Positions 1-13,200 of a stretch of DNA of 64,000 nucleotides are shown piece by piece (position 1 is the first letter of the stretch; every line of letters starts with the position of its first letter). The notes beneath the pieces were generated by a model that was not told where the DNA came from, did not search any database, and saw nothing but the letters and a program-made list of their open reading frames with translations. This DNA is from Endomychus coccineus (lineage: Eukaryota; Arthropoda; Insecta; Coleoptera; Endomychidae). The stretch spans positions 230,979,771-231,043,770 of the forward strand of contig OY294067.1 in the NCBI GenBank assembly GCA_958510875.1. The letters are read 5' to 3'. Made by a program: the position numbers and the translations under genes.

Positions 1-179
1 TCCAGGCTGTGAACCTGGATTTTAGCTATAATAAAAAAAAAACATGTAGGTTCGAATCAAGAAATTTTTTTTGCATTAGCTTCAAGAGATTCTCAGGATC
101 ATTCATACACCTTGAAACCTCTTGGGAACCCCAACCCCACCCATTGCAACATGCCAAGTCTTGAATTGTATTTTCTACA

Positions 180-1026
180 AAAAAAGGTATTTTTGCATTT
201 CGAGTACACCTAGGAGTTTTTTGGGTCGCTGAACACGAATCCGTAGCCAGATTTACTTGCAATACATCGTAGGGGTGGTCAAATCGACAAAATTGGCCAA
301 TTTCGCACTCCTAATATGTTATTTTGCAATTTACGTGTTTTTGGCATTTTGAATGCATCAAGGAGATTTTTTGGGTCGCTGAACACGAATCCGGTGACAG
401 ATTTACTTGCAATCCATTGTAGGGGTGATAAAATCGAAAAAAAATATTATTTTGTAATTTACGTGTTTTAGGCATATAGATTGCACCAAGGGGGTTTTTT
501 TGGGTCGCTGAATACGATTCCGAAGCCAGATTTACTGAAAATTCATCATTGGGGTGGTGAAATAGACAACATTGGTCAATTTTGCACCTCTAATATGTTA
601 TTTTGCAATTTACGTGTTTTTGGCATTTTGAATGCATCAAGGAGATTTTTTGGGTCGCTGAACACGAATCCGGTGACAGATTTACTCAAAATTCATCGTT
701 GGGGTGGTGAAATAGACAAAATTGGTCAATTTTGCACCCCTAATATGTTATTTTGCAATTTACGTGTTTTAGGCATTTAGATTGCACCAAGGAGTTTTTT
801 TGGGTCGCTGAATACGATTCCGAAGCCAGATTTACTTAAAACTCATCGTTGGGGTGGTGAAATAGACAAAATTGGTCGATTTTGCACCCCTAATATGTTA
901 TTTTGCAATTTACGTGTTTTAGGCATTTAGATTGCACCAAGGAGTTTTTTTGGGTCGCTGAATACGATTCCGAAGCCAGATTTACTTAAAATTCATCGTT
1001 GGGGTGGTGAAATAGACAAAATTGGT
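180..1026 (+). repeat. 150-bp tandem array, forward arm
   Basis: The phrase GGGTCGCTGAA recurs at 223, 373, 502, 652, 802 and 952. Spacing is 150 bases, except one step of 129 caused by a deletion. Open frames in the array are products of the repeat, not genes. Confidence 0.9.
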
Positions 1027-1849
1027 CACCAACACCGAAATATTGGTATCTTGAAATAGAATAAAACGGTTTTCAAAATATATTTTTTCCTTTTTACGTT
1101 TCTTTAAGCACAGGTATACAAAATCTCTACGCCAGGTAAGGTATATAGTATACCTATAGGTATTAATATACAGGCATCTATCTTTATACCGGCAGGTGCA
1201 CTATTTTGTAAGTAACGTACCCAGATATAATGTAAAAAAGGTAGATATAAGAAGGTGTGTTGTACTAATCATAATAATTGTTAAATTCCTTTTTTTTTAA
1301 TGCGTTGGGCCCCTGCGTATACATATTTAATATACAGAAAACCAAAGACTGTATCCTTCTAAACTTATCTCATTTTACAGCCCCTAGATCGTTACACAGG
1401 TTATATCCACATTCATGTGCATGTGTTCAAACGTCGCATCTGTTTATGACGTGGTCCACTGCTTGAAATGAGAGATTTTTTTTTCACCTTCTTATGTCGG
1501 ACATAACAATCTGTTCAGTTTCTTTATAGACGACAAAGAACAACATTCTCTCTTGTAGCTACATTTGTTTCACAGCGTTGATATTATTTTAGTTGAATAT
1601 TTGTATTTTATATAGTTCAATTTATATTTCATTTTGTATTCTATGGTTCAAGAACCAACAAGAACGCAGAAGCGTGTGTCAGTCAGTGTATGAAAGTTGT
1701 TGTTGCATTTAAGTGTTATCAATCAAGTGTTTTTTGAACATGAAAGTGTAGTTATTAAATATTTGTGTTCTTTTTCAAACAATTACTAATATTCCTATCC
1801 TCTTAATATCGAAAAAGGAGAAAATAATTTTAAAATGCAAAAATAATAA

Positions 1850-2420
1850 AAATTTAGAGGCGTGTCAAATTAGCCATTTTTGTTAATTTCTCACTCCTAC
1901 GATGATATTCGAGTAAATCTGGCTTTGGAATCGTATTCAGCGACTCAAAAAACCTCCTTGGTGCACTCGAAATGATGAAAACACATAAATTGCAAAACAA
2001 CATATTAAGGGTGCAAAATTGGCCAATTGTGTCAATTTTACCACTTCAACGATGGATTGCAAGTAAATCTGGCTTCGGATTCGTGTTCAGCGACCCAAAA
2101 AACCTCCTTGGTGCACTCGAATTGACAAAAACATGTAAATTGCAGAATAACATATAAGGGGTGCAAAATTGGCCAATTTGGTCGATTTCACCACCCCAAC
2201 GATGAATTTTAAGTAAATCTGGCTTCGGAATCGTATTCAGCGACCCAAAAAACCTACTTGGTGCATTCGAAATGCCTAAAAAACGTAAATTGCAAAACAA
2301 CATATAAAGGGTGCAAAATTGGCCAATTGTGTCAATTTTACCACCTCAACGATGGATTGCAAGTAAATCTTCCGAATCGTATTCAGCGACCCAAAAAACC
2401 TCTTAGGTTCACTCGAAATG
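1850..2420 (-). repeat. 150-bp tandem array, reverse arm
   Basis: Inverted copies of the same unit, with the complementary phrase TTCAGCGAC near 1937, 2085, 2236 and 2381. Together with the forward arm this makes a giant inverted repeat. Confidence 0.88.
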
Positions 2421-2769
2421 CCAAAATACCTTTTCTTGTAGAAAATACAATTCAAGACTTGGCATGTTGCAAATGTCGCCCCCAATGGGTAAGGTTGGGG
2501 TTCCCAAGAGGTTTTAAGGTGTATGAATGATCCTGAGAACCTCCTGAAGCTAATGCAACAAAAATTTTTCGAATCGAATTTACATGTTTTTTTTTTTTAT
2601 TCTCCGGTTCACAGCCTGGACTATAAGCTCCAGGTTTACTATATTTATTGGTTTTGTCTTTAGCATTGTATATAAAATTGCAGAATCTATTTTGTGGTTT
2701 GGAACTAAAATTATGGCATGATAAAATATTGACAATGTTTTCGCAAAGGGACCAAAATACGTCAGAAAG

Positions 2770-3097
2770 AGAGAACTCTTGTTGATACATCAATATGTCT
2801 TACATACGAATACATATCGAAATAAGTTAATTGTTGTTGTTTGCAGTTAATTAATTTTGTTATTTGATCCAAGGAAAAATCGTTATTGATAGGTATTCGT
2901 TTTATTGTGCCCAATTTAATAGGGAGGTGTTGTATTGAAAATGGTATTGAAAACGCTCTATGAATCATACAGTGGTATGTTGCTAATTTATGACTACGGC
3001 AATTGAATGATCAATTAGGTATAGTGGCTTTCTGTAAGTCTTGAAGTTTATTCTATTATTGTCACGTATTAGTGTTAAGTCTAAAAAGTTGATTCTC
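2770..3097 (-). pseudogene. Penelope-like element RT, C-terminal remnant
   Basis: On the - strand one frame reads INFLDLTLIRDNN and then, after stops, FSIQHLPIKLG and FSLDQITKLI. These match the post-catalytic part of Penelope reverse transcriptases (NFLDL, then the basic -KLI- region). Several stops and shifts show it is dead. It is the downstream half of the fragment at 5905-6130. Confidence 0.6.
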
Positions 3098-3251
3098 TCA
3101 TTCATAACGTAAATTTACACGCACTTGATTATCGAAAACTTGTAAATACTAGATAACACTGAATACAAATTATATCAGTGCAAATAAGTAATGACTTTTG
3201 ATTGCATTCTCAAAGTAGTTTCAGTTCTGCTAAGATCTTGTCACTGGTTAG

Positions 3252-5252
3252 CAGGGCCTTGTCTACCGGGTGGCCATTTCGAGTCCTGCACGAAGGCGCC
3301 ATATCACAGGGGCGCCAAAATGACCAGGAAGTATCTTGTTTAACAACATCCGCATCGAACAAATATTCATTATTCATTCATGATACCAAGATTTACGAAG
3401 ATTCTTTCGTTGCATACGACAAGACGTCGTTTTTGCTTATTGCAGTGACTGCATTAGTGCAGTGTCAGTACGCGTTAGCAATGCTAATATCGTGCATGGT
3501 TCATTAATAGCATTACAAAATACACACGATAACATCTGACATTTTCTGGTGTGGCAAAATAGCGTACACGACAGGGTACATCAAGCCTAAATAATTGTAA
3601 AAAAAACAACCAATTAGATTTCCAGCGATTCTTGATTTCATGTTCAAATGTAGGTAAGTATGTACATACATAGGTACTTCTAGTTTCTCCAAAAAGAAGT
3701 GTCTAAAATATGTATTTCAGTTAGTTACAGCTTAAACTTTTCTTGGAATTCGATCAATTTTGAATGAGCTTTAAGTCCGCCATGTCTTCAAAAAGCAAAA
3801 ACCATCCGGTTGTGAATGTAGAAAGAGGCAGATGGTAAGGCAATTGGAGCAAATAAAGGGAAGGAATTATGGAAGGGTACTTGAAAAATCAAGACAAAAA
3901 TTACTCGAACAATGTTATAAGTGATACTAGTCACAATAACACCGCCAATCTTCCTTTAGGTAGTTTTCAAATATTTTTGAAAGAAAAACTTTCAAACTTG
4001 GTCATCAACTAAACGCTTTTTACAAAATAGAAGAACCATTGACAGTACCCAACAGACACTTTTCGAAATAAATACTGGTATGCAGTTATTGAAAGGTTTA
4101 TTGTCATAATTCAGTATTTGGCAAGTTGTTCTTTACTATTTCGAAGAGTCTCAAATGTACTATACGAAAAGAACAAATGGTAATTTTCTGAAGGCAGTAG
4201 AGATGATTGCAAAGTTTGATACAGTGATGTCGGAACACCTAAGAAGAGTAGAAATCTCAAAATAACAGAAAACTCGAATACCTCATTATCTCAGCAATAT
4301 TTTTCAAAATGAAATAATCGCTTCAATGACACAAAAAATTACAAAAGCAACTGTAAATGACGCAAGAAAATCTATGTACTTTTCTACGATAGTTGACAGC
4401 ACATCAGACAATTGTTATCAAGAACAAATAACTATAGTTATTAGAGATTTGTTATTGAACAAGACTTAAGTGAAAATTTAGATTTTAGAGAAATAATTTC
4501 TGATTTTGCATGGAAGAAGGCAGAGTTATACATTAGTAGGTATATTTTCTTATATAGAGGATGTCTGTATATAAGTTGACAACTCCATGCCCCGTTTCTT
4601 TGGCGTTTTTGACCACGATGTCTAATATAAAAGTTGTAGGGACTTACGAAAAGTTTTTGATGAGTAATGACGCCCTGTATTTATATTTTTCTTAATATTT
4701 TGCTTATTTGTTTAAGTGTAACCCTCAGGTTCTATATTTACAGCCAGAACCAACAAATTATTTTGGTTCTATATTCTATGGATTTTTTATTCAGTATAAC
4801 TGTTAATTTATTTTTTGTTTAATGTTTGTTCCTTTGTAATTTAATTTACGTTACAGATTTTTTGATAGTCCTTTTTGCCATTATGTTTACATGTTCAAAT
4901 ATTTGTTTGTTCCCGTCTACATATATTTTTCTTAATACTTTACTTATTTGTTTCTGTGTGACAGTGTGATCCTTGTTCCCATACATTATAGTAATCAACA
5001 CAATGGAATGTTTGGTTTTATTCACATGTATTGTTTTGTTTAGTATATAAGTGTTTGTTCATATTTTGTTTGATATTTATTAATATGTGACGCTACGCCT
5101 GACGTCACTTAGCTTAGTGTTTTTAAAAGCGCATTTTGCCATTATGTATTTATATTGAAATATATTGTTTTAAATTAGTAGGTACATACATTTTTCCTGC
5201 AAATAGTAAGGGCCTTCGCACGAAGGCATCAACGCCCCTAGAAAAGACCCTG
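3252..5252 (+). mobile_element. hAT element with 8-bp target duplication
   Basis: Terminal sequences CAGGGCCTTGTCTA and, inverted, CAGGGTCTTTTCTA are typical hAT ends. The perfect direct repeat CTGGTTAG flanks the element (3244-3251 and 5253-5260), giving the 8-bp duplication expected of hAT. Length is 2001 bases. It carries a decayed transposase at 4176-4448. The rest, including T-rich direct repeats near 4680 and 4920, shows no gene. Confidence 0.85.
4176..4448 (+). pseudogene. hAT transposase remnant (ZMYM1/DUF4371-like)
   Basis: One frame with a single internal stop reads NEIIASMTQKITKATVNDAR and then YFSTIVDSTSDNCYQEQITI. This is the N-terminal catalytic region seen in ZMYM1-like hAT proteins (usual form Y-F-S-I-I-x-D-x-T-x-D-x-S-x-x-x-Q). 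About 90 residues remain of a protein normally 600-800 long. Confidence 0.75.
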
Positions 5253-5318
5253 CTGGTTAGATTCTTCTTATTCGCGAGATTAATAGTTTAAAATCGTGAA
5301 TAAATAGAATCTAACCAG
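5253..5318. repeat. Near-palindrome at the hAT insertion site
   Basis: CTGGTTAGATTCT at the left pairs with AGAATCTAACCAG at the right, with further pairing inward (TTATTC with GAATAA). If the hAT insertion is removed, pairing extends outward by three more bases (TCA with TGA). Confidence 0.75.
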
Positions 5319-7196
5319 GTGAATCCATTTTGCTTTTGAGTTTTCAATCAGTAGCTACACTATTTCAAATGTTACTAAGGGAATATGCACATATTCTCTA
5401 CTGTCTGAGTATGAAACAACAAAGAAAAGTCTGCCTGTATTGAGCATGACCAGTTTTGTGAAAATTCGCAGTCAATTCAAAAAAAATCTGAAAGCTGAGT
5501 TAATATTATGGAACTAATATAAGCGAAAAAGTCACCTGTCGGAGAAACGACAGTTCATCGAACAAATGATTACAGTTCCGGCAATTAAGTGCATTCAGGC
5601 TTCTACAGTTGATTGGAAAGTATTGCAGAGAAAGATATTTGTCCCCCATGGATGAACTAAAAACCCCAGTACATGCTTGCTACTTGTGGCATTATAGAAA
5701 GTTTGGACATTCCTCCAAATGATGATGAGGGAAATATCTTCTAGGAGACTTCAGTGATTCTCAAACACCTTAACAATGAGTCTCATCCATGATTAAAATA
5801 ATGCTTGTTGACTTTTAAGCTGTTGGTAATTATAATAGGTATTTTTTCTCACGGGTAGCGGAATTTTCCAATCCCAAAAGGATGATGGCAACAAAAGGTG
5901 TGCAAATTTCATGATGAAGTTGGTTAATAAATGAAAGAATCGAATTTAATTGTCTGGATGTGCCTTTGAAGTACATCTCTACGTATCTATATCAAAATTA
6001 AATGTGTTTTTTGCTAAGGTGCAGTTCATAACTTTTGTCCTCTAGATCAGAAATAAAAATGTTTGGAATGGTGGACTCAACGGGTTACCCATAGCCATAA
6101 CCTGATTTCTGTATATAAAATTTATGTTTCGTCAGACTTCCAGGCGGCACTGAAAATGACGTGTGGCATAGTTTCGAAATACGTCATATTATGAAATGGT
6201 GACAAGGTCAGGAGAAATCAAATCCTTTGATCTAGATGTCGGGATTGTATGGAATTGGGGACAAAGAAAGGTGGCGAGATATCAAGTCTAGGATCAACTA
6301 AACAATACTTCAGAGCAGAACTGCAGAACCAATGTCTTAGGAATCAACAGATAGACGGTTATTGAGAAATAAAAAAACATCAATATACTGCGAGTGCTTA
6401 TGAATAATAAATTAAAAATTAAGCCGTCGATTGTGCTTCACCGTTGATTGGAACAGTTAGCTTTCAAACAACGGCTTCAGTTGTCTCAGTAAGTGTTCAA
6501 TGCTGACCTCTAGTGGCCAGTGGCTGAAACTAGGCTAGTTCGCCCACTTCAAGCAATTATGTGAGGCTTCACAGATACAGAAATCGATAGGGGGAGCCAA
6601 GATAGTTTCCGCCTATAATAATGATAATTACTCATTAGTAATACCAATTTATATTTCAAACGAGAGAATTTAATCTGAAGGAAAATGGATCTGGCTTGAT
6701 TTCTTTGGGAGTGTTTACCTGAATAATCAATTGCTTTGGATAGCAATGCAGCATTCTTTATAGATAGTTACTTTTTACTTATCTCACTTATAATAATTGG
6801 TCGTTATAATTATTGGTTATGTCCTTATACTTACAGTCATTGGCGCCTTGGGGGTGGAGGTGTAATTTGAAAATTGCGCAGAATAGAAACATGAATGAGG
6901 TCTACAATGTCAGACGATCGGCTACTTGCACTTTTGGAACATGTGAAAGACCATTTCAACTCATCAGTTGATAACTAAAGGCTTTGAGAATGCCAAGGTG
7001 GGGTGAAACAATTTGTCAGCATTAATCATTTTAAAAGGAATGTTATGTTTTTGTGTAGATTTGAGTATTATTCTCCAACTTCAGAAAGTTTAAAATGGTA
7101 TTAAACTACGTACAGTCTGAAACCATAGATGTAATATTATATTGCCCATAAATTCATTTGTTGAGAAAAGCCCTCACTATGCGTAGTATAATAATA
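5319..7196. other. Intergenic, degraded repeats
   Basis: Apart from the Penelope RT remnant at 5905-6130, I see no gene. A - strand open frame at 6549-6746 has no recognisable motif. Confidence 0.5.
5905..6130 (-). pseudogene. Penelope-like element RT core remnant
   Basis: - strand reading gives VMAMGNPLSPPF, the AMGxPLSP motif of Penelope RT, then YRYVEM where an active enzyme has YVDD, followed by SILSFINQLHHEI. The catalytic aspartates are lost. The order relative to 2770-3097 fits one element split by later insertions, including the hAT element at 3252-5252. Confidence 0.6.
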
Positions 7197-7228
7197 AAAC
7201 TACACTCTTTGAAATTTTTTTCAACCCT

Positions 7229-10200
7229 TGGTATTTTTTCTTACAACTTTTTTTTCAATAAAACTTTCTCCTTTTGAAAAGCGTGTGTAAAAAGCTCCAT
7301 TCATTTCCTCAAGTTTTCCTCGATTTGCGAGAAAAAGAATAAATGCATTTTCACGGTTGTAAGAAGTTAAATAAAGGTGTTGATCGCGGCCTATCTTCTT
7401 CAAATGTATTGTTTTGAAATTATTTAACATTAGATTTATTACTTGGTTAGGTTAGTTTAAGTTGGGTTAGTTAATTTCAGGATAATTAAAGATATAAATG
7501 ATTGGGAAAAGTTGGGAAATGTTGTATAAAACAGTAATCAACCGAATAGCTAGCCTATATTTCTACTAGGCTAAGAAATCTAGAACTAAGAATAAAATTG
7601 GACAAACGATGAATAAATTAATGTTATAACAATTTAACAAAAAACATAAACGGTATTTTTTCTTACAACTTTTTTTTCAATAAAACTTTCTCCTTTTGAA
7701 AAGCGTGTGTAAAAAGCTCCATTCATTTCCTCAAGTTTTCCTCGATTTGCGAGAAAAAGAATAAATGCATTTTCACGGTTGTAAGAAGTTAAATAAAGGT
7801 GTTGATCGCGGCCTATCTTCTTCAAATGTATTGTTTTGAAATTATTTAACATTAGATTTATTACTTGGTTAGGTTAGTTTAAGTTGGGTTAGTTAATTTC
7901 AGGATAATTTAAAGATATAAATGATTGGGAAAAGTTGGGAAATGTTGTATAAAACAGTAATCAACCGAATAGCTAGCCTATATTTCTACTAGGCTAAGAA
8001 ATCTAGAACTAAGAATAAAATTGGACAAACGATGAATAAATTAATGTTATAACAATTTAACAAAAAACATAAACGGTATTTTTTCTTACAACTTTTTTTT
8101 CAATAAAACTTTCTCCTTTTGAAAAGCGTGTGTAAAAAGCTCCATTCATTTCCTCAAGTTTTCCTCGATTTGCGAGAAAAAGAATAAATGCATTTTCACG
8201 GTTGTAAGAAGTTAAATAAAGGTGTTGATCGCGGCCTATCTTCTTCAAATGTATTGTTTTGAAATTATTTAACATTAGATTTATTACTTGGTTAGGTTAG
8301 TTTAAGTTGGGTTAGTTAATTTCAAGATAATTTAAAAATATAAATGATTGCGAAAAGTTGGGAAATGTTGTATAAAACAGTAATCAACCGAATAGCTAAC
8401 CTATATTTCTACTAGGCTAAGAAATCTAGAACTAAGAATAAAATTGGACAAACGATGAATAAATTAATGTTATAACAATTTAACAAAAAACATAAACGGT
8501 ATTTTTTCTTACAACTTTTTTTTCAATAAAACTTTCTCCTTTTGAAAAGCGTGTGTAAAAAGCTCCATTCATTTCCTCAAGTTTTCCTCGATTTGCGAGA
8601 AAAAGAATAAATGCATTTTCACGGTTGTAAGAAGTTAAATAAAGGTGTTGATCGCGGCCTATCTTCTTCAAATGTATTGTTTTGAAATTATTTAACATTA
8701 GATTTATTACTTGGTTAGGTTAGTTTAAGTTGGGTTAGTTAATTTCAGGATAATTTAAAGATATAAATGATTGGGAAAAGTTGGGAAATGTTGTATAAAA
8801 CAGTAATCAACCGAATAGCTAGCCTATATTTCTACTAGGCTAAGAAATCTAGAACTAAGAATAAAATTGGACAAACGATGAATAAATTAATGTTATAACA
8901 ATTTAACAAAAAACATAAACGGTATTTTTTCTTACAACTTTTTTTTCAATAAAACTTTCTCCTTTTGAAAAGCGTGTGTAAAAAGCTCCATTCATTTCCT
9001 CAAGTTTTCCTCGATTTGCGAGAAAAAGAATAAATGCATTTTCACGGTTGTAAGAAGTTAAATAAAGGTGTTGATCGCGGCCTATCTTCTTCAAATGTAT
9101 TGTTTTGAAATTATTTAACATTAGATTTATTACTTGGTTAGGTTAGTTTAAGTTGGGTTAGTTAATTTCAGGATAATTTAAAGATATAAATGATTGGGAA
9201 AAGTTGGGAAATGTTGTATAAAACAGTAATCAACCGAATAGCTAACCTATATTTCTACTAGGCTAAGAAATCTAGAACTAAGAATAAAATTGGACAAACG
9301 ATGAATAAATTAATGTTATAACAATTTAACAAAAAACATAAACGGTATTTTTTCTTACAACTTTTTTTTCAATAAAACTTTCTCCTTTTGAAAAGCGTGT
9401 GTAAAAAGCTCCATTCATTTCCTCAAGTTTTCCTCGATTTGCGAGAAAAAGAATAAATGCATTTTCACGGTTGTAAGAAGTTAAATAAAGGTGTTGATCG
9501 CGGCCTATCTTCTTCAAATGTATTGTTTTGAAATTATTTAACATTAGATTTATTACTTGGTTAGGTTAGTTTAAGTTGGGTTAGTTAATTTCAGGATAAT
9601 TTAAAGATATAAATGATTGGGAAAAGTTGGGAAATGTTGTATAAAACAGTAATCAACCGAATAGCTAACCTATATTTCTACTAGGCTAAGAAATCTAGAA
9701 CTAAGAATAAAATTGGACAAACGATGAATAAATTAATGTTATAACAATTTAACAAAAAACATAAACGGTATTTTTTCTTACAACTTTTTTTTCAATAAAA
9801 CTTTCTCCTTTTGAAAAGCGTGTGTAAAAAGCTCCATTCATTTCCTCAAGTTTTCCTCGATTTGCGAGAAAAAGAATAAATGCATTTTCACGGTTGTAAG
9901 AAGTTAAATAAAGGTGTTGATCGCGGCCTATCTTCTTCAAATGTATTGTTTTGAAATTATTTAACATTAGATTTATTACTTGGTTAGGTTAGTTTAAGTT
10001 GGGTTAGTTAATTTCAAGATAATTTAAAAATATAAATGATTGGGAAAAGTTGGGAAATGTTGTATAAAACAGTAATCAACCGAATAGCTAGCCTATATTT
10101 CTACTAGGCTAAGAAATCTAGAACTAAGAATAAAATTGGACAAACGATGAATAAATTAATGTTATAACAATTTAACAAAAAACATAAACGGTATTTTTTC

Positions 10201-13200
10201 TTACAACTTTTTTTTCAATAAAACTTTCTCCTTTTGAAAAGCGTGTGTAAAAAGCTCCATTCATTTCCTCAAGTTTTCCTCGATTTGCGAGAAAAAGAAT
10301 AAATGCATTTTCACGGTTGTAAGAAGTTAAATAAAGGTGTTGATCGCGGCCTATCTTCTTCAAATGTATTGTTTTGAAATTATTTAACATTAGATTTATT
10401 ACTTGGTTAGGTTAGTTTAAGTTGGGTTAGTTAATTTCAAGATAATTTAAAAATATAAATGATTGCGAAAAGTTGGGAAATGTTGTATAAAACAGTAATC
10501 AACCGAATAGCTAACCTATATTTCTACTAGGCTAAGAAATCTAGAACTAAGAATAAAATTGGACAAACGATGAATAAATTAATGTTATAACAATTTAACA
10601 AAAAACATAAACGGTATTTTTTCTTACAACTTTTTTTTCAATAAAACTTTCTCCTTTTGAAAAGCGTGTGTAAAAAGCTCCATTCATTTCCTCAAGTTTT
10701 CCTCGATTTGCGAGAAAAAGAATAAATGCATTTTCACGGTTGTAAGAAGTTAAATAAAGGTGTTGATCGCGGCCTATCTTCTTCAAATGTATTGTTTTGA
10801 AATTATTTAACATTAGATTTATTACTTGGTTAGGTTAGTTTAAGTTGGGTTAGTTAATTTCAAGATAATTTAAAAATATAAATGATTGCGAAAAGTTGGG
10901 AAATGTTGTATAAAACAGTAATCAACCGAATAGCTAACCTATATTTCTACTAGGCTAAGAAATCTAGAACTAAGAATAAAATTGGACAAACGATGAATAA
11001 ATTAATGTTATAACAATTTAACAAAAAACATAAACGGTATTTTTTCTTACAACTTTTTTTTCAATAAAACTTTCTCCTTTTGAAAAGCGTGTGTAAAAAG
11101 CTCCATTCATTTCCTCAAGTTTTCCTCGATTTGCGAGAAAAAGAATAAATGCATTTTCACGGTTGTAAGAAGTTAAATAAAGGTGTTGATCGCGGCCTAT
11201 CTTCTTCAAATGTATTGTTTTGAAATTATTTAACATTAGATTTATTACTTGGTTAGGTTAGTTTAAGTTGGGTTAGTTAATTTCAGGATAATTTAAAGAT
11301 ATAAATGATTGGGAAAAGTTGGGAAATGTTGTATAAAACAGTAATCAACCGAATAGCTAGCCTATATTTCTACTAGGCTAAGAAATCTAGAACTAAGAAT
11401 AAAATTGGACAAACGATGAATAAATTAATGTTATAACAATTTAACAAAAAACATAAACGGTATTTTTTCTTACAACTTTTTTTTCAATAAAACTTTCTCC
11501 TTTTGGAAAGCGTGTGTAAAAAGCTCCATTCATTTCCTCAAGTTTTCCTCGATTTGCGAGAAAAAGAATAAATGCATTTTCACGGTTGTAAGAAGTTAAA
11601 TAAAGGTGTTGATCGCGGCCTATCTTCTTCAAATGTATTGTTTTGAAATTATTTAACATTAGATTTATTACTTGGTTAGGTTAGTTTAAGTTGGGTTAGT
11701 TAATTTCAAGATAATTTAAAAATATAAATGATTGCGAAAAGTTGGGAAATGTTGTATAAAACAGTAATCAACCGAATAGCTAACCTATATTTCTACTAGG
11801 CTAAGAAATCTAGAACTAAGAATAAAATTGGACAAACGATGAATAAATTAATGTTATAACAATTTAACAAAAAACATAAACGGTATTTTTTCTTACAACT
11901 TTTTTTTCAATAAAACTTTCTCCTTTTGAAAAGCGTGTGTAAAAAGCTCCATTCATTTCCTCAAGTTTTCCTCGATTTGCGAGAAAAAGAATAAATGCAT
12001 TTTCACGGTTGTAAGAAGTTAAATAAAGGTGTTGATCGCGGCCTATCTTCTTCAAATGTATTGTTTTGAAATTATTTAACATTAGATTTATTACTTGGTT
12101 AGGTTAGTTTAAGTTGGGTTAGTTAATTTCAGGATAATTTAAAGATATAAATGATTGGGAAAAGTTGGGAAATGTTGTATAAAACAGTAATCAACCGAAT
12201 AGCTAGCCTATATTTCTACTAGGCTAAGAAATCTAGAACTAAGAATAAAATTGGACAAACGATGAATAAATTAATGTTATAACAATTTAACAAAAAACAT
12301 AAACGGTTCTTTTTCTTACAACTTTTTTTTCAATAAAACTTTCTCCTTTTGAAAAGCGTGTGTAAAAAGCTCCATTCATTTCCTCAAGTTTTCCTCGATT
12401 TGCGAGAAAAAGAATAAATGCATTTTCACGGTTGTAAGAAGTTAAATAAAGGTGTTGATCGCGGCCTATCTTCTTCAAATGTATTGTTTTGAAATTATTT
12501 AACATTAGATTTATTACTTGGTTAGGTTAGTTTAAGTTGGGTTAGTTAATTTCAAGATAATTTAAAAATATAAATGATTGCGAAAAGTTGGGAAATGTTG
12601 TATAAAACAGTAATCAACCGAATAGCTAACCTATATTTCTACTAGGCTAAGAAATCTAGAACTAAGAATAAAATTGGACAAACGATGAATAAATTAATGT
12701 TATAACAATTTAACAAAAAACATAAACGGTATTTTTTCTTACAACTTTTTTTTCAATAAAACTTTCTCCTTTTGAAAAGCGTGTGTAAAAAGCTCCATTC
12801 ATTTCCTCAAGTTTTCCTCGATTTGCGAGAAAAAGAATAAATGCATTTTCACGGTTGTAAGAAGTTAAATAAAGGTGTTGATCGCGGCCTATCTTCTTCA
12901 AATGTATTGTTTTGAAATTATTTAACATTAGATTTATTACTTGGTTAGGTTAGTTTAAGTTGGGTTAGTTAATTTCAAGATAATTTAAAAATATAAATGA
13001 TTGCGAAAAGTTGGGAAATGTTGTATAAAACAGTAATCAACCGAATAGCTAACCTATATTTCTACTAGGCTAAGAAATCTAGAACTAAGAATAAAATTGG
13101 ACAAACGATGAATAAATTAATGTTATAACAATTTAACAAAAAACATAAACGGTATTTTCTCTTACAACTTTTTTTTCAATAAAACTTTCTCCTTTTGAAA

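Larger units (their letters stand above)
1..2621. mobile_element. Fold-back element of inverted 150-bp tandem arrays (left end at window edge)
   Basis: The two ends are inverted copies of one another over roughly 200 bases: TCCAGGCTGTGAACC at base 1 and its complement ending CCTGGAC at 2621, followed by TA. Inside, about six + units (to 1026) and four - units (from about 1850 to 2420) of a repeat of about 150 bp face each other. Between them is an 800-base spacer (about 1030-1820) in which I see no gene. No transposase is present, so the element is non-autonomous. A TA target points to a Tc1/mariner-type mover (inference). Confidence 0.8.

Noticed and set aside
481..780. 99-codon frame and similar frames in the 150-bp units
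   Set aside because: The 150-bp unit length is a multiple of three, so one frame repeats itself. The peptide is an artefact of the repeat.
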